A stretch of DNA of 64,000 nucleotides. Source: Diploptera punctata (Eukaryota; Arthropoda; Insecta; Blattodea; Blaberidae). The notes under the pieces are model-generated. The model ran no database searches. It worked only from the letters and a program-made list of their open reading frames with translations, and was not told the origin of the DNA. How positions within the stretch are numbered: the stretch's first letter is position 1; each line of letters opens with the position of its first letter. The stretch lies in NCBI GenBank assembly GCA_030220185.1, contig JASPKZ010010273.1:1528501-1592500 (forward strand), written 5' to 3'. A program made the translations under genes and the position numbers. Positions 22,502 through 33,149 of this stretch are shown here, one piece after another.

Positions 22502-22681
22502 AGCGTTAACATATTTCATAAGCAGATGACGTATTATTAAACGATAGCGAGTGGATACTTATGTACACACTATTGAGTAACACTTAACAAATTAGGGTTA
22601 GAAATATACATCAGTAAAACTAAATACATGGCCACACATAGAAAAAATGTAAATGATAGTTAATGACAAATGAGGGAAATT

Positions 22682-22748
22682 ATGAAGTGGCTTGGCTGTA
22701 TTCAAATACGTAGGAACAATAATTACAAACAGGAATGAGGGGCACAAT
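22682..22748 (+). mobile_element. LINE family A, internal fragment
   Basis: Matches the 5' part of the copy at 30431-31078 (ATTCAAATACGTAGGAACAA, then AGGAATGAGG), then stops. Confidence 0.6.
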
Positions 22749-22749
22749 T

Positions 22750-23200
22750 GTTTTCCCCCTTTCTTCTATGTAACGAAAATGAATGGGATTGACGAAAATG
22801 TGTAATAGTCCCGCAATAATATTAAAATATGTAAAATTATGTACTATAGTGTGAAATATGTATTATAGCTCAAAATATGTAATTTAAAACTTTGGATTAA
22901 GGGTCATTTCAGTGTAATTTTAAGTTTTCTTATAACTACATATACAGGAACAAAACATGTAATTTACATAAAATCCTGCCTCTAGTAATATCTCGCCTAC
23001 ACTTTTAAATATTTGTTTTGATGACATCTTCCAAAAATTGAAAACCTTTCCTAATTCAGGAATAAGAATACATAAAGAAACAATTTTAAATATTATATTA
23101 TAAGCTGGCTATATAGTTAGTACAAAAAAATGGAAACGATTTACAGTATTCTGTACACTAGTTAAAATATGTAAAAAGTATAATTTCAAAATCTCAGCAC
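22750..23200. other. No recognisable feature
   Basis: AT-rich; nothing seen. Confidence 0.4.
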
Positions 23201-23207
23201 AAAAAAA

Positions 23208-23790
23208 AAGTTATGGCATTTTGGGAAAAATTATTAGTCAGATCAAAAATAATTGTAGACGATAAACAAGTAGTACAAGTCTCATATTTTAATTATTTAA
23301 GCTGTTAGATGAATGTCAGAAATGAAATGGGAAAGATATTAATGCATGACTAAGTAGATTTCAAAATATGTGTGGCACTGTCCACAGAACTTAAAAAAAT
23401 AAAACGAGAAAAGGTACAAGAATTAAGTTTTATAAAACCATGGCTTGGCCCCTATACCTGCCCTGTTACATGGAAGTGAAAAATGAAGAGTCCAGTACAA
23501 GTATCAGAGATGCAGTTTTTAAGAAGAACGAAAGAATGCACTAAATCAAATTATCAGATCACATATATGAGTGAAAAAATGTCATTCTAAGTTTGAACGC
23601 ACGTGTTGAAAGAATGGACGCGAATAGACTTCCAAAATTAATTTACAGTTATAAGCCAATAGATTGAAGAGATGTAGGAAGACTCTTTAAGAGATCAAAG
23701 ATGGAAAAGGCCTTGAACCTAAACCGTGTAGTGAAGAGGAAGAAGAAAATTGTCATAGTGATCAGCAAGTTCTTGGATTGAAAGTTGTTG
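23208..23790 (+). mobile_element. LINE family B-like tail, heavily decayed
   Basis: In changing frames the plus strand gives VRSKIIVDDKQVVQVSYFNY, VSEMQFLRRTKECT and ERMDANRLPK-like pieces, in the order of the family B tail (compare 24298-25018). Stops and frameshifts are frequent, so it is older than its relatives. Confidence 0.6.
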
Positions 23791-24049
23791 ATTGTGAAAA
23801 ACAGTATTATTTTTATACCATTACCAACCATATACATTTAACAGATTATGGAGTCCCATGATTAATTTAAACTATAAAAATGACCATAATTTCAGGAGAG
23901 ATGAGGAACTATCTCTTTTGTATAAGATGGTTTCTAATGGCAGAATATTAACTTAGGTCATCTACACGTTTTAAAGTAAATGTGTAATTTTAAATGGTGT
24001 GGCTTTTTGGAATCTACAACTTGTATAGGTAAAAAAAAAGTCGACTGAA

Positions 24050-24175
24050 ATGGAGAAGAAAAAATCGGTGAGAGTCTTACTACATCTTGAGCTAGCTGAA
24101 ATGGAAGCTGGACTTCTAGTCTTTGCATGTCTTGTTTTCATAGCTATCTGGCTCATTATGAATGAGGTTATGTAG
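24050..24175 (+). CDS. Candidate 41-codon small ORF with one membrane helix
   Basis: ATG at 24050 opens a basic N-terminus (MEKKKSVR), a short acidic linker and a hydrophobic stretch LLVFACLVFIAIWLIM ending at TAG 24173-24175. The shape is that of a single-pass membrane peptide. No upstream or downstream context supports expression, and such frames arise by chance in 64 kb, so this is only a candidate. Confidence 0.12.
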   Translation: MEKKKSVRVLLHLELAEMEAGLLVFACLVFIAIWLIMNEVM

Positions 24176-24297
24176 ACCCATATATGATGATAACGTATGC
24201 ACCTTTAGGCCTCATTAGAATAATTACTTAATTTACATTAAAAACCTACCGACTTTGATGAGCCATTCTCTGATATCAGACTTTTGTCTAGCTTAAT

Positions 24298-25086
24298 CAT
24301 CATCATCATCATCATCTGCATTCATGGATTAGGTCTGTTGACCCGTTCCGACTTCAGCCCATCTCTTTCTAGGTCTGCCCACATCTCGGGTGCCTTTAGG
24401 TTTGTATTTTGTTATTTGTTTTGGATATGTATCTTCATTCATTCTGTCTATGTGTTGCTTCCATGTTTTGTCTATATGTATGTATTTATTTTATCAGTTA
24501 TTGCGAATATTTCAAGTTCCTGTCTTATTTCTGTGTTCTTGATTCTGTCTTCCTTAGTGCACCCTTTAACAGATCTCAAAAATTTCATTTCTGCCGCCGT
24601 TATCCTACTTAGATCTTGTTTTTTATGTATCCAGGCTTCTGATCCATAGAGCAGTACCGGTACTGCCAACGTTTTATAAAAATTTCAATTGGGTCTCTCT
24701 TGTTGTTTTGTTATTTAGTGATAGTTTTATCGTACCACATATTCCCTGGAATTTTGCTATTTTATTAGTTATATAATTATCATAATTAAATGAAATGTCA
24801 CATCCTAGATAATTGAGATAGTTCACCTGTTCTATCATTTTGTTTCCTATTACTATTTTGGATCTGATTTGATTTTTCCCTTGGAATGCCATTACCTTAG
24901 TTTTTTCTATGGATATTTTGAGATTATATTGTTCACATATATTATGTAGTTTAAAAATATTCCTTTGAAGTTCGTCTTCCGTATTTGCTATTATTACCTG
25001 GTCATCAGCATATATGTTGGAAAAAGCAACAATACCAGAAACCTGGACAACAGTAATAGTACACTCTATTTTTAAGAAAGGAGAAC
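24298..25086 (-). mobile_element. LINE family B with inverted 5' segment (twin-priming structure)
   Basis: On the minus strand, 24298-25018 encodes NIYADDQVIIANTEDELQRN (the reverse-transcriptase YADD active site, near 25010), then KISIEKTKVMAFQGKNQ, EQVNYLNYLGCDIS, LAVPVLLYGSEAW and MKFLRSVKGCTKEDRI, ending at a (CAT)n tail. From 25019 to 25086 the sequence flips: the plus strand reads EKATIPETWTTVIVHSIFKKGER, which belongs upstream in LINE reverse transcriptases. A perfect 12-bp repeat GTCTAGCTTAAT bounds the whole (24286-24297 and 25087-25098). The frames are broken, so it is non-functional. Confidence 0.85.
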
Positions 25087-25099
25087 GTCTAGCTTAATA

Positions 25100-25565
25100 T
25101 GAGATTTAATGTACTTTTGTTTTATTTGATGTAGAAGTTTGGAAATCTCTTTCATTATCGCCACAATGTATCACATTATAAAAGCGAGCCTGCTAGGGAA
25201 CTGACCGTTTATACACACATTCACAGTAATACAAAGGCACTCGTTAAGAGTTAGAAGATATACAATGCTCAATGTTTTCAATAACAATTGATTCACGTGC
25301 AATTAACTTTATGATAAATGCTAGACTCACTAGAGGTCAGGTGAATCAGTGGCCCATGAATTAATACTTCAGTTACTAACTCACTGTATTCAGTATACTA
25401 TCAATTTAGCCATGTCATACTTTAACAATTACCCTCGTAAAGTTTGGTTTCATTTAATAAAAATATTCATACGTATTTTTATTGGCCTATAGATTCTGAA
25501 TAAAAGTAATGTACTTTCTCTGTATTTACCGGAATAAACTCTTTTACTTGTGAAATCTAGTTTTA
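25100..25565. other. No recognisable feature
   Basis: AT-rich; nothing seen. Confidence 0.4.
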
Positions 25566-25569
25566 AAAA

Positions 25570-26132
25570 TATTCCATCTAGGAAATGCGTGCTATTATGC
25601 ATTACAGGGACTCTTGACATCCCAACTCCTTTCAAAAAACGTTAAACTGAAACTGTACAGTATTAAACTATTATTCTACCAGTTATATTATATGGATGCG
25701 AATCACGGATTCTTACTTTAAGGGAGAAAAGGAAATTACGAGTATTTGAGAATAAAGTTCTTAGAAAAAATTTTGGACCAAAGAGAGATGAACAGACAGG
25801 TGAATGGAGAATACTACCAAACAGTGAACTATATGGACTTTATAGGAACCCATATGTAATAAGAGCAGTTAAGTCTCGTAGACTGCGATGGGCAGGACAT
25901 GTGGCATGAAAGAGGTGAATGGAAGCTTCTTGTAGGAAAACCAGAGGGAAAACGCCCAGTTGGTAGACCAAGAATGAGGTCGGGGAATAACATTAACTAT
26001 GATTTGAGGGAAGTAATTTATACAGGGGATGATTAGAAAACATTAGCTCAGGATAGGGATATATGGAGAGCATATGTCAGCGCGGCCATGAACCTATAGG
26101 TTCGATAGTGCCAGTGAGTTAGTTTGTTTGTT
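25570..26132 (+). mobile_element. LINE family A 3' portion
   Basis: Collinear with 30530-31078: a CATCCCAACTCCTTTCAAAA block, LPVILYGCES, RRLRWAGHVA, GKRPVGRPRMR, and the GGTTCGATAGTGCCAGTGAG end followed by a TTAGTTTG-type tail. It has a small deletion after the GHVA motif and several frame breaks. Confidence 0.8.
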
Positions 26133-26228
26133 AGTTAGAATCTTCGTTTTGGATAATCCAAGTTGAGTTGATAATGTTAAATGTTGAGATTAACAGCGTT
26201 TCAATAGGCCTAATGATAGTATAAATAT

Positions 26229-26252
26229 AAATAATAATAATAATAATAATAA
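26229..26252. repeat. (AAT)n microsatellite
   Basis: Eight units, adjoining the 3' end of the following minus-strand LINE tail. Confidence 0.85.
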
Positions 26253-26575
26253 TCACTCCAGGGATTAGGCAATTGCCCGTTCCGACTTCATAATGCATCA
26301 GCCCAACGTCTTCTAGGTCTTCCAACATCACGCCTTCCTCTTGCTTGATAATTTCTTGCTAACAATGGATATCTCTCCTTACTCATTCCATCCATGTGAT
26401 TAATCCATTTCTGTCTGTAATTCGTGACTTTATACAATAAAGGCTGTACTTTCAATTCTTCTCTTATATCCTTATTTCTTATTCTATCAAGTCTTGTACA
26501 TCCTTTTACTTGTCTTAGGAACCGCATCTCTGCCGTCTGTATTCTATCCTTCTGTCTAATAATTTCATTTACGTA
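26253..26575 (-). mobile_element. LINE family B 3' tail
   Basis: The minus strand has a 79-codon frame with MRFLRQVKGCTRLDRIRNKD, WINHMDGMSKERYPLLARNY and GRRDVGRPRRRWADAL, almost identical to the plus-strand copy at 38961-39494. It ends near its usual 3' sequence ATTGCCTAATCCCTGGAGTG. Confidence 0.85.
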
Positions 26576-26576
26576 C

Positions 26577-26650
26577 AGATTTTTAATGTTTACACATATG
26601 TATATACCTAAAGTTTAAATAAAAATAACGATGATAATAATAATAATAAT
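26577..26650 (-). mobile_element. LINE family D 3' end fragment and (AAT)n
   Basis: GATTTTTAATGTTTACACAT and CTAAAGTTTA repeat the 3' end seen at 49795 and, inverted, near 63750-63790. A short (AAT)n follows. Confidence 0.5.
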
Positions 26651-26659
26651 GGAAGTTAT

Positions 26660-27525
26660 AGTTCTACGCTCAAAAGAATCGGGTCGTTGCCATATGGTTT
26701 ACGGATTTAAAATTATCTTATTACGAATAGTTATAGTAGGCCTATACACTACCCTGCAAATACATTTTTAATAGGCCTCTTGCTCAAGACATTACGTTAC
26801 AGCAATAGTGATTAATAAAATAAATCACCTGACTGATACATTCTAAATGGTCAGAAGATATCGATTTTTGTCCGTAAAGCTGATTTTTTTCTGGCTGTTT
26901 AAACTGTAATAAGACAATAAGTATTCATTACGACCAAACATTTATGAAATGTTAAAAGTCCTACATTATTTTTATTACCTTACTTCCGTTTTAACAATAT
27001 CAGTAATTTTAAATTCTTATGCTACTCTACAAACCACAAAAAAAATAAAAACAAGAGTAAGGAATTTAACCCGTCACATAAATATGTAGGATGTCTAGGC
27101 GAATAGCACTATAAAAGATATTTGACATTTAGACTTGGAGTGTGTTATTCAATTTGATCAATCAGACACACATCTGTCAGGTGGAGACACTTCCAAGAAA
27201 AGCAGTTGGTTTAAATTGGAACTTATTTGTTTTGTGGAGCTGACGTCTTCTCCATGAACACTTAATTGTGTCAACTGGTACATCTACAACTAGGCAGGCA
27301 TTCCTGTCTTTTGCTGCATCTCCCTCCACTCACCCATCACATAATGTTAAGTATGTCATACAATTATGTGCAAGATCTGTGTCATAAACTCTTTCTAAAG
27401 ACATCACCATCACGAAAATTTGTACATTGAAAATACTAGTGCACTATGATGTATGTATACCTGACCAGATATAGACGTGTCTAAATTACTTATACTGGTT
27501 TATTGATAAACAGGATCTTCTTCTT
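26660..27525. other. No recognisable feature
   Basis: No motif seen on either strand. Confidence 0.4.
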
Positions 27526-27529
27526 GTTG

Positions 27530-28147
27530 ACTATTTAACTCGTGCCCTAAATGGGAGTCAATTACCAATTACGTTTCAATGGATTTTGTTCTACAACCAA
27601 TCACAGTCGTGTTTCACCTCGATCATTATCGAATTTTGATTACCAAAATAAAGAAAGCTCCTCCCTTTTAATATTCTGAACAGGCCAGAGCATTATTTTT
27701 GCAGTGACTAACTCTCTAACAAATACGTTGAATATAGCAAATAATGAACAGATTCCTTCGACCTACACGTTTGATAATTGTGTGTTACATAACCCTGTTT
27801 TTAAATACTGATTTTGCTTAATTGTTTCTGAAAAAAAATAATAACCTATAACGTTGGTTATAATATACAGCTTGATGTGTTTAATTTTTTCTCCACTAGG
27901 GTGCATTCTTACAATATTGCGATCCTATTTGGCACTAAATAATATAATCAAGTTGCAGTGATGAACGAATGAAACATAACCAAACATTTCTCATTTGTTT
28001 TCAAACATCTCCGTTTACATTAAATGTATAAATATTTTAAAATAACAATATTTAAATAATGATTTGTGAGTAAACAGCTTAATTTTATTCTTTAAATAGT
28101 CCTAACAAGTGTCACTCTTGATTTCCAAATTCTCTAGGTAAATTCAA
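27530..28147 (+). repeat. Dispersed repeat X, copy 2
   Basis: Matches 9079-9655 along its length, with a small extra segment around 27760-27810. No coding or terminal-repeat signature. Confidence 0.7.
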
Positions 28148-28166
28148 AATCAGTGTGACATTACTT

Positions 28167-28372
28167 ATGATAATAAAATTGTATTATACATAATCAATAA
28201 AACCCAAAACACCAAACCAAAATGTTAAAACAGTCAACACGTTTCGATAGCGACACTATCATTACCAAGACTAATTATTAATTAGCTATCGAAACGCGTT
28301 GACTCTTTTAACTTTTTGGTTTGGTGATTTGGGTTTTATTGCTTATATGTAATACAATTTTATTATCACCAG
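28167..28372. mobile_element. Inverted pair of Penelope-like element termini
   Basis: Arms of about 85 bp (28167-28250 and 28285-28370) are inverted copies: GATAATAAAATTGTATTA, AATAAAACCCAAA.CACCAAA and the GTTTCGATAGC core. They point away from a short centre. Each arm carries the stem plus GAAAC part of a hammerhead-like motif. A third, single copy follows at 28505-28595. Assignment to PLE rests on resemblance to known terminal sequences, not on an RT here. Confidence 0.5.
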
Positions 28373-28504
28373 GAAGATCCTATGTATTAACATATACTAT
28401 TTCCAAGTCAGTGGATCATAATTTGTACTACTGGAAAATACACAATTTCATCATCTACTAGAAGTTTCTACGTATTGGTATCTGAAAAGAATCAATAACT
28501 AGTA

Positions 28505-28595
28505 CTGATAATGACAGCGTCGCTATCGAAACGCGTTGACTGTTTCAAACATTTTGGTTTTGTGATTTGGGTTTTATTATGTTTAATATAATACT
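28505..28595 (+). mobile_element. Single PLE-type terminus with hammerhead-like motif
   Basis: Begins CTGATAAT, stem GACAG/CTATC (one mismatch), GAAAC (28505-28532), then continues GCGTTGACTGTTT and ATTTTGGTTTTGTGATTTGG as in the arms at 28167-28372. The G8 position of the hammerhead core is A, which should abolish catalysis. Confidence 0.5.
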
Positions 28596-28959
28596 GGTGC
28601 TTGTTGCTAAATCTCTACGAATTTCTTTAGAACTGCAAGGATATTGTGTTGCCACTGGCGCCGGAAACGTCAGTTAAAAGCAGTACCCAAGGAAATGTAG
28701 AAAGTCGCGACAAGGTAGTGAAAACGCCGAACTTCATATCGATTTGTGTAAAGAAAACATATTGTGTATATTTCAGTGCTACAATTAGTCTAATACTTTC
28801 ATATAAATCTGATGATATCAGTGATTTTCAACTTGGCATATCATAGGCGCCCCCACCTAAGCAGTAAGTCTATCACATATATTTTATCACTGGTGAAGCT
28901 GCTAAAATCAACCATTTCATATGTTTTGGAAAAGTGATGGTACTACACCACAAGCAAAC

Positions 28960-29608
28960 AACGACTTAGTTGACCGCATACTATTATCAGAAAGGTATCG
29001 TTGATCTTTGAAGATGTTACATCCATGATTTTTAACAAATCACAGGACTTGGATGTGGTGAATGCAAAAGGAACGTTATCTCCCAGCCTGTAAGGTGTCA
29101 GCAGTCAAATATGGAGATGACATTAGAGTATGAGGTTATTTCTCATGGCACAAGTAAAACTAAATGGTAATATAGGCCTACTGTAAACGAAAATATGACA
29201 TTCTGAATGGTATTGTACTGGCGACTAGTATGGTAACGACTATTGTTCGTACCATCACAACTATACCCCATGTCATAAAGCAAGCTACAGAGATGGGATT
29301 TGGAGAAAACTATGTTCAGATTTCCGACTATAATCCAATCGAACACCTGTGGGATGAATTAGAACCTAAAACATCTATCCAGAAACCAACAAACTATGTC
29401 ATTGCTTGCTCTGTTTACAGCTCTAAAAGAAGAAATGGGTGTCAAGTTCTCCACAAATGCTTAGACACCTAACTAGAAGGTCTTATTTCTAGAGTTAAGG
29501 GTGTCATAAAAGCAAAGTGTGAACCCACTCCTTATTAGCCAAGTGTCTTCTCAAGGAAAAGGTCTAATTATAGTTGTTGGTGAGTGTCCCTATACTTTTG
29601 ATTATATA
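28960..29608 (+). pseudogene. Tc1-like transposase remnant and right terminal repeat
   Basis: Intact Tc1 transposases cut and paste DNA with a DDE active site. Recognisable plus-strand pieces in changing frames are: KERYLPACKVSAVKYG near 29065-29112, with a stop just before it; DDIRV.GYFSWH near 29120-29150; SDYNPIEHLWDELEP at 29320-29370, matching the classic S.D.NPIEHLWDELE block; and ISRVKGVIKAKCEPTPY near 29490-29540. GTGTCCCTATACTTTTGAT at 29585-29603 looks like the right inverted terminus. I did not find the left terminus. A 5' portion is lost or unreadable, and multiple stops make it inactive. Confidence 0.8.
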
Positions 29609-29729
29609 ATGTAAAATTATTTCCGATGTAACTGCTTGAACCATTCTTGCAATCATATATCTGGAATCGTGAAAAAATGTAGGCTATTCTGCGGTGCTAT
29701 TATGACTTTTTATAATATTCGGGAATTCC

Positions 29730-29756
<27 letters not shown>
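29730..29756. repeat. (ATT)n microsatellite
   Basis: Nine units, at the 3' end of the minus-strand LINE copy. Confidence 0.9.
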
Positions 29757-29762
<6 letters not shown>

Positions 29763-30325
29763 CTGGCACTTTCAAACCCGGAAGTTCATGGCCGCGTGGA
29801 TATAAGTTCTCCATATATCCCTATCCTAAGCTAATATTTTTCAACCATCCCCTGTGTAATTTAACTCCCTCACTTCATGATTAATGTTCATCATCAACAT
29901 CACCATCCAGGGATTAAGCCTGTTGGCGCGATCCTGTTTTATGAAAGCTAGAATTGTTAAAATTGTTCAGACCATCTTTTGTGTGGGCGTCCAACATTTC
30001 TCCTTCCGTGCGGTTTATAATTTAGCAATAATTTTAGAAATCTTCCTTCTGGAATTCTATTAACATGTTCTTTCCAGGCATTCCTATATTTAATTATTCG
30101 GTCTGTAAGTTTGAAAATATTTAGTTCCTTTCTTATATCTTGATTTATTTTCTTATCCAGCAGAGTATATCCTACTATATTTCTTAAAAAATGTCATCTC
30201 AGCTGTTTCCAATCTTTGTTATTGTCTTTTAGTGATCGTCATGATTAATGTTATTCTCCCATCTGTTCCTGGCCTACCTACTGGCCGCTTTCTCTCTGAT
30301 TTTTCTACAAGGAGTTTCAATGCCC

Positions 30326-30327
<2 letters not shown>
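29757..30327 (-). mobile_element. LINE family A tail, split by a second LINE
   Basis: 29757-29888 and 30239-30327 are consecutive parts of a minus-strand family A tail (compare 54962-55532). The duplicated 14-bp TCATGATTAATGTT marks where another LINE entered. The 5' side ends at a long (ATT)n. Confidence 0.8.
29889..30238 (-). mobile_element. LINE family B-type tail nested in a LINE
   Basis: Minus-strand sequence with the family B 3' end (ATCACCATCCAGGGATTAAGC) and decayed coding blocks. It is flanked by the perfect 14-bp direct repeat TCATGATTAATGTT at 29875-29888 and 30239-30252. It therefore postdates the family A copy around it. Confidence 0.85.
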
Positions 30328-30386
<59 letters not shown>

Positions 30387-30407
30387 GTTATTATTATTAT
30401 TTACATT
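30328..30407. repeat. (ATT)n microsatellite
   Basis: About 25 units with one G interruption. It produces artificial poly-Leu and poly-Tyr frames. Confidence 0.95.
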
Positions 30408-30430
30408 TATTTATCACACAGTTTAAGTAA

Positions 30431-31078
30431 ATTTTGAGGAAGTGGCTGAATTCAAATACCTAGGAACAATAATCACAAATAGGAATGAGATGCACAAAGA
30501 AATTAAACATAGGCTCAATTCTGGAAATGCATGCCATTATGCATTGCAGAGACTTTTGATGTCCCAACTCCTTTCAAAAAACGTTAAGCTGAAAATATAT
30601 AAAACTATTATTCTACCAGTTATATTATATGGGTGCGAAACATGGACTCTTACTTTAAGGGAGGAAAGGAGATTACAAGTATTTGAGAATAAAGTTCTTA
30701 GGAAAATTTTTGGGCCAAAGAGAGATGAACAGACAGGTGAATGGAGAAGACTACATAACAATGAACTACATGGTCTTTATAGGAAGCCAGATATAATTAG
30801 AACAGTTAAGTCTCGTAGACTGCGATGGGCAGGACATGTTGCGCGTATGGGGAATGAAGACATGCATAGAAACTTCTTGTAGGAAAGCCAGAAGGAAAAC
30901 GCCCAGTTGGTAGACCAAGAATGAGGTGGGAGAACAACATTAACTATGATTTGAGGGAAGTAGATTATACAGGAAATGATTGGAAAGCATTGGCTCAGGA
31001 TAGGGATGTATGGAGAGCTTATGTCCGCGCGGCCATGAACCTACGGGTTCGATAGTGCCAGTGAGTAAGTAAGTAAGT
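30431..31078 (+). mobile_element. LINE family A, best-preserved 3' portion
   Basis: A 146-codon frame (30442-30882) reads AEFKYLGTIITNRNEMHKE, LSKNVKLKIYKTIILPVILY, GCETWTLTLREERRLQVFE, KVLRKIFGPKRDEQTGEW and RRLRWAGHVARM. A one-base shift near 30880 then continues VGKPEGKRPVGRPRMRWENN to a stop at GGTTCGATAG and an (AAGT)n 3' tail. This is the C-terminal part of a non-LTR reverse transcriptase, downstream of the catalytic palm. A perfect 13-bp duplication ACAGTTTAAGTAA flanks it (30418-30430 and 31079-31091). The short-repeat tail instead of poly(A) is like RTE elements, but I do not assign a clade. Confidence 0.9.
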
Positions 31079-31091
31079 ACAGTTTAAGTAA

Positions 31092-32248
31092 TTTATCTCG
31101 GTTCAGACATCGTACAGAATATTCCCAAAATATCTTCATCTAGAAGTGTTTCCAATAGTTCTAGGTTTATACATGCTGGCAAAAATATATCGGTGCCGAA
31201 GAATATTAGAGCCATTCCGGAAACTAATAAAAAATACAGACTTGGAACCCGTCCCGACTGGTCAAGAGGCACATACAACCTTGTATAAAACGATTTTCAG
31301 AAATGTCCTGAATGAAGAGTCGCGACGGGAACATAAGGTATCTCATTCCATCTCATTGTCGTGCCATTGATTAGGAATCATGGATCTTTGCATTCACGCT
31401 CCAATGGCCTCTTTGGTCTTCCGTAACATTTACAGTTTGTCTCCGTCTATCTGCAAAGCTGACATTTAAAAGTGTCATTATGAAGAAGAAAGGCTTTAGA
31501 GGCAGTGTTTTGCAATTGAGTTTTTGAAAGTTGGTGGGTATATTTCATTCCTTAGTAATTACATAATTCATTACAAAATGCATATTATAATACATAATAC
31601 ATTTCAAAAATTAAAATGAAATGTTAAAAAATTTAAAACTAGAATATATCCTATAATTTTATAAACTTTAGTCCACTCTTGAGGATCTGAAAAGAGTTTA
31701 AGTTATATGAGAAGAAAATGTATGTCAAAGGTAAATCTAATTTATGCTTCATCGTTGGTATTCGCCATTATATAACATTTACATTGTATCACCAAAATGA
31801 ATCAAATTTTGAAAAAAAAATTATATATATAACTAGTTAAAATGCAGAAAATCATGAATTCGTTACTGAAAAAAACTTGAATTAAAAGATAAGGCTGGTT
31901 TACGCTAGATCCAGAAAATAAAAAGGAGAATCAAATACGTAGGAAGATGGCGGATAATTACAGCTGACAAAGCGCATTTGTCGTCTTCTTATAAATCTTC
32001 GCTATTACTGGCGACCTTGTGATGTAATAATAATAAAAATAATAACACGAACCTTGTGACACGAACAAGTGTTAAGAGACACTAAGCCCTGACATTAAAT
32101 TGTGTGCTATTTTATAAGAAGATACTTAGGCGTTCACCCCGACTTTTTTTTTTACAGACTTGGGATTCTTTTTATTTGATTGTTACAGATGTTGAACATC
32201 TTAGAGTGTACAGGCCTTAGAACAGATTGTGTACTCGTACTTTGTGTG
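31092..32248. other. No recognisable feature
   Basis: A 74-codon frame at 31146-31370 (TDLEPVPTGQEAHTTLYKT) is unrecognised. The remainder is AT-rich. Confidence 0.35.
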
Positions 32249-32603
32249 TAATTGTTTTTTTTTCAGTTTGTTTAAGACTATATTGTTGTAATGAGTTAAT
32301 AAATTGTAGGTATTTTTTTTTAGTCTGTCTAAGACTATATTGTTGTAATGAGTTAATAAATTGTAGGTAATTGCTTTTTTTTCAGTTTGTCTAAGACTAT
32401 ATTGTAATGAGTTAATAAATTGTAGGTAATTGTTTTTTTTTCAGTTTGTCTAAGACTATATTGTTGTAATGAGTTAATAAATTGTATGTATTTTTTTTTT
32501 AGTTTGTCTAAGACTATATTGTTGTAATGAGTTAATAAATTGTAGGTAATTTTTTTTTCAGTTTGTCTAAGACTATATTGTTGTAATGAGTTAATAAATT
32601 GTA
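32249..32603. repeat. Minisatellite, about six units of 60 bp
   Basis: Each unit reads T(8-10), (C)AGTTTGTCTAAGACTATA, TTGTTGTAATGAGTTAATAA, ATTGTAGGTAATT. The units differ by single substitutions and small length changes in the T run. There are no unique spacers. Each unit contains a T-run followed by AG (CAG in most) and AGGTA, which resemble splice sites. Confidence 0.95.
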
Positions 32604-32609
32604 ATGTTG

Positions 32610-33100
32610 AAATTGATCATGGCAATAAAAGTATTTTCTATGATAGCTGAGTAAATATACGATGAAAACTAATCAGATTGGCAAGCCCGGGGCCTCCCTA
32701 ATACCGCACCTAAAACACTTGTTAAAATCACTTCCCTCCGTAGTTAACATTTATTTTAATGTTAACACACATTTACGAATTCACAGTAGGGATGGAAAGT
32801 CACTTAAAAATGATTGGTTATTAGCTGAGTGGTTATTTTTATATTAATTTAACAAGGAGTTACCGATCGGATAGAATTAGGAACTGCTTATTACTTCCTT
32901 TTAATCTTTCCAAAATCTGAAATTAATTTGAGAAAAAATATGGTTATTCCCACAAGGAGTCACCAAAGAAAACCATGAACGTTATGAACCAGCCACAGTA
33001 CAGTACAAAAGCGTAAATTAATGACTCATCGAAAAAAAATTACTATTGTCTATAAACATTTAATCACGAGATTAAGTTCAAATTTATTGTGTTCTGGAAT
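32610..33100. other. No recognisable feature
   Basis: AT-rich; nothing seen. Confidence 0.4.
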
Positions 33101-33122
33101 TATATATATATATATATATATA
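33101..33122. repeat. (TA)n microsatellite
   Basis: About 11 TA units; a second short (TA)n lies at 33239-33252. Confidence 0.85.
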
Positions 33123-33149
33123 AAAAGAAAAATAAATGTTTGTACTACA

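Noticed and set aside
30232..30430. Two overlapping frames of 60-64 codons rich in Leu or Tyr
   Set aside because: They are produced by the (ATT)n array at 30328-30407.
32249..32603. CRISPR-like array
   Set aside because: The units are contiguous and repeat whole, with no unique spacers; the setting is eukaryotic.
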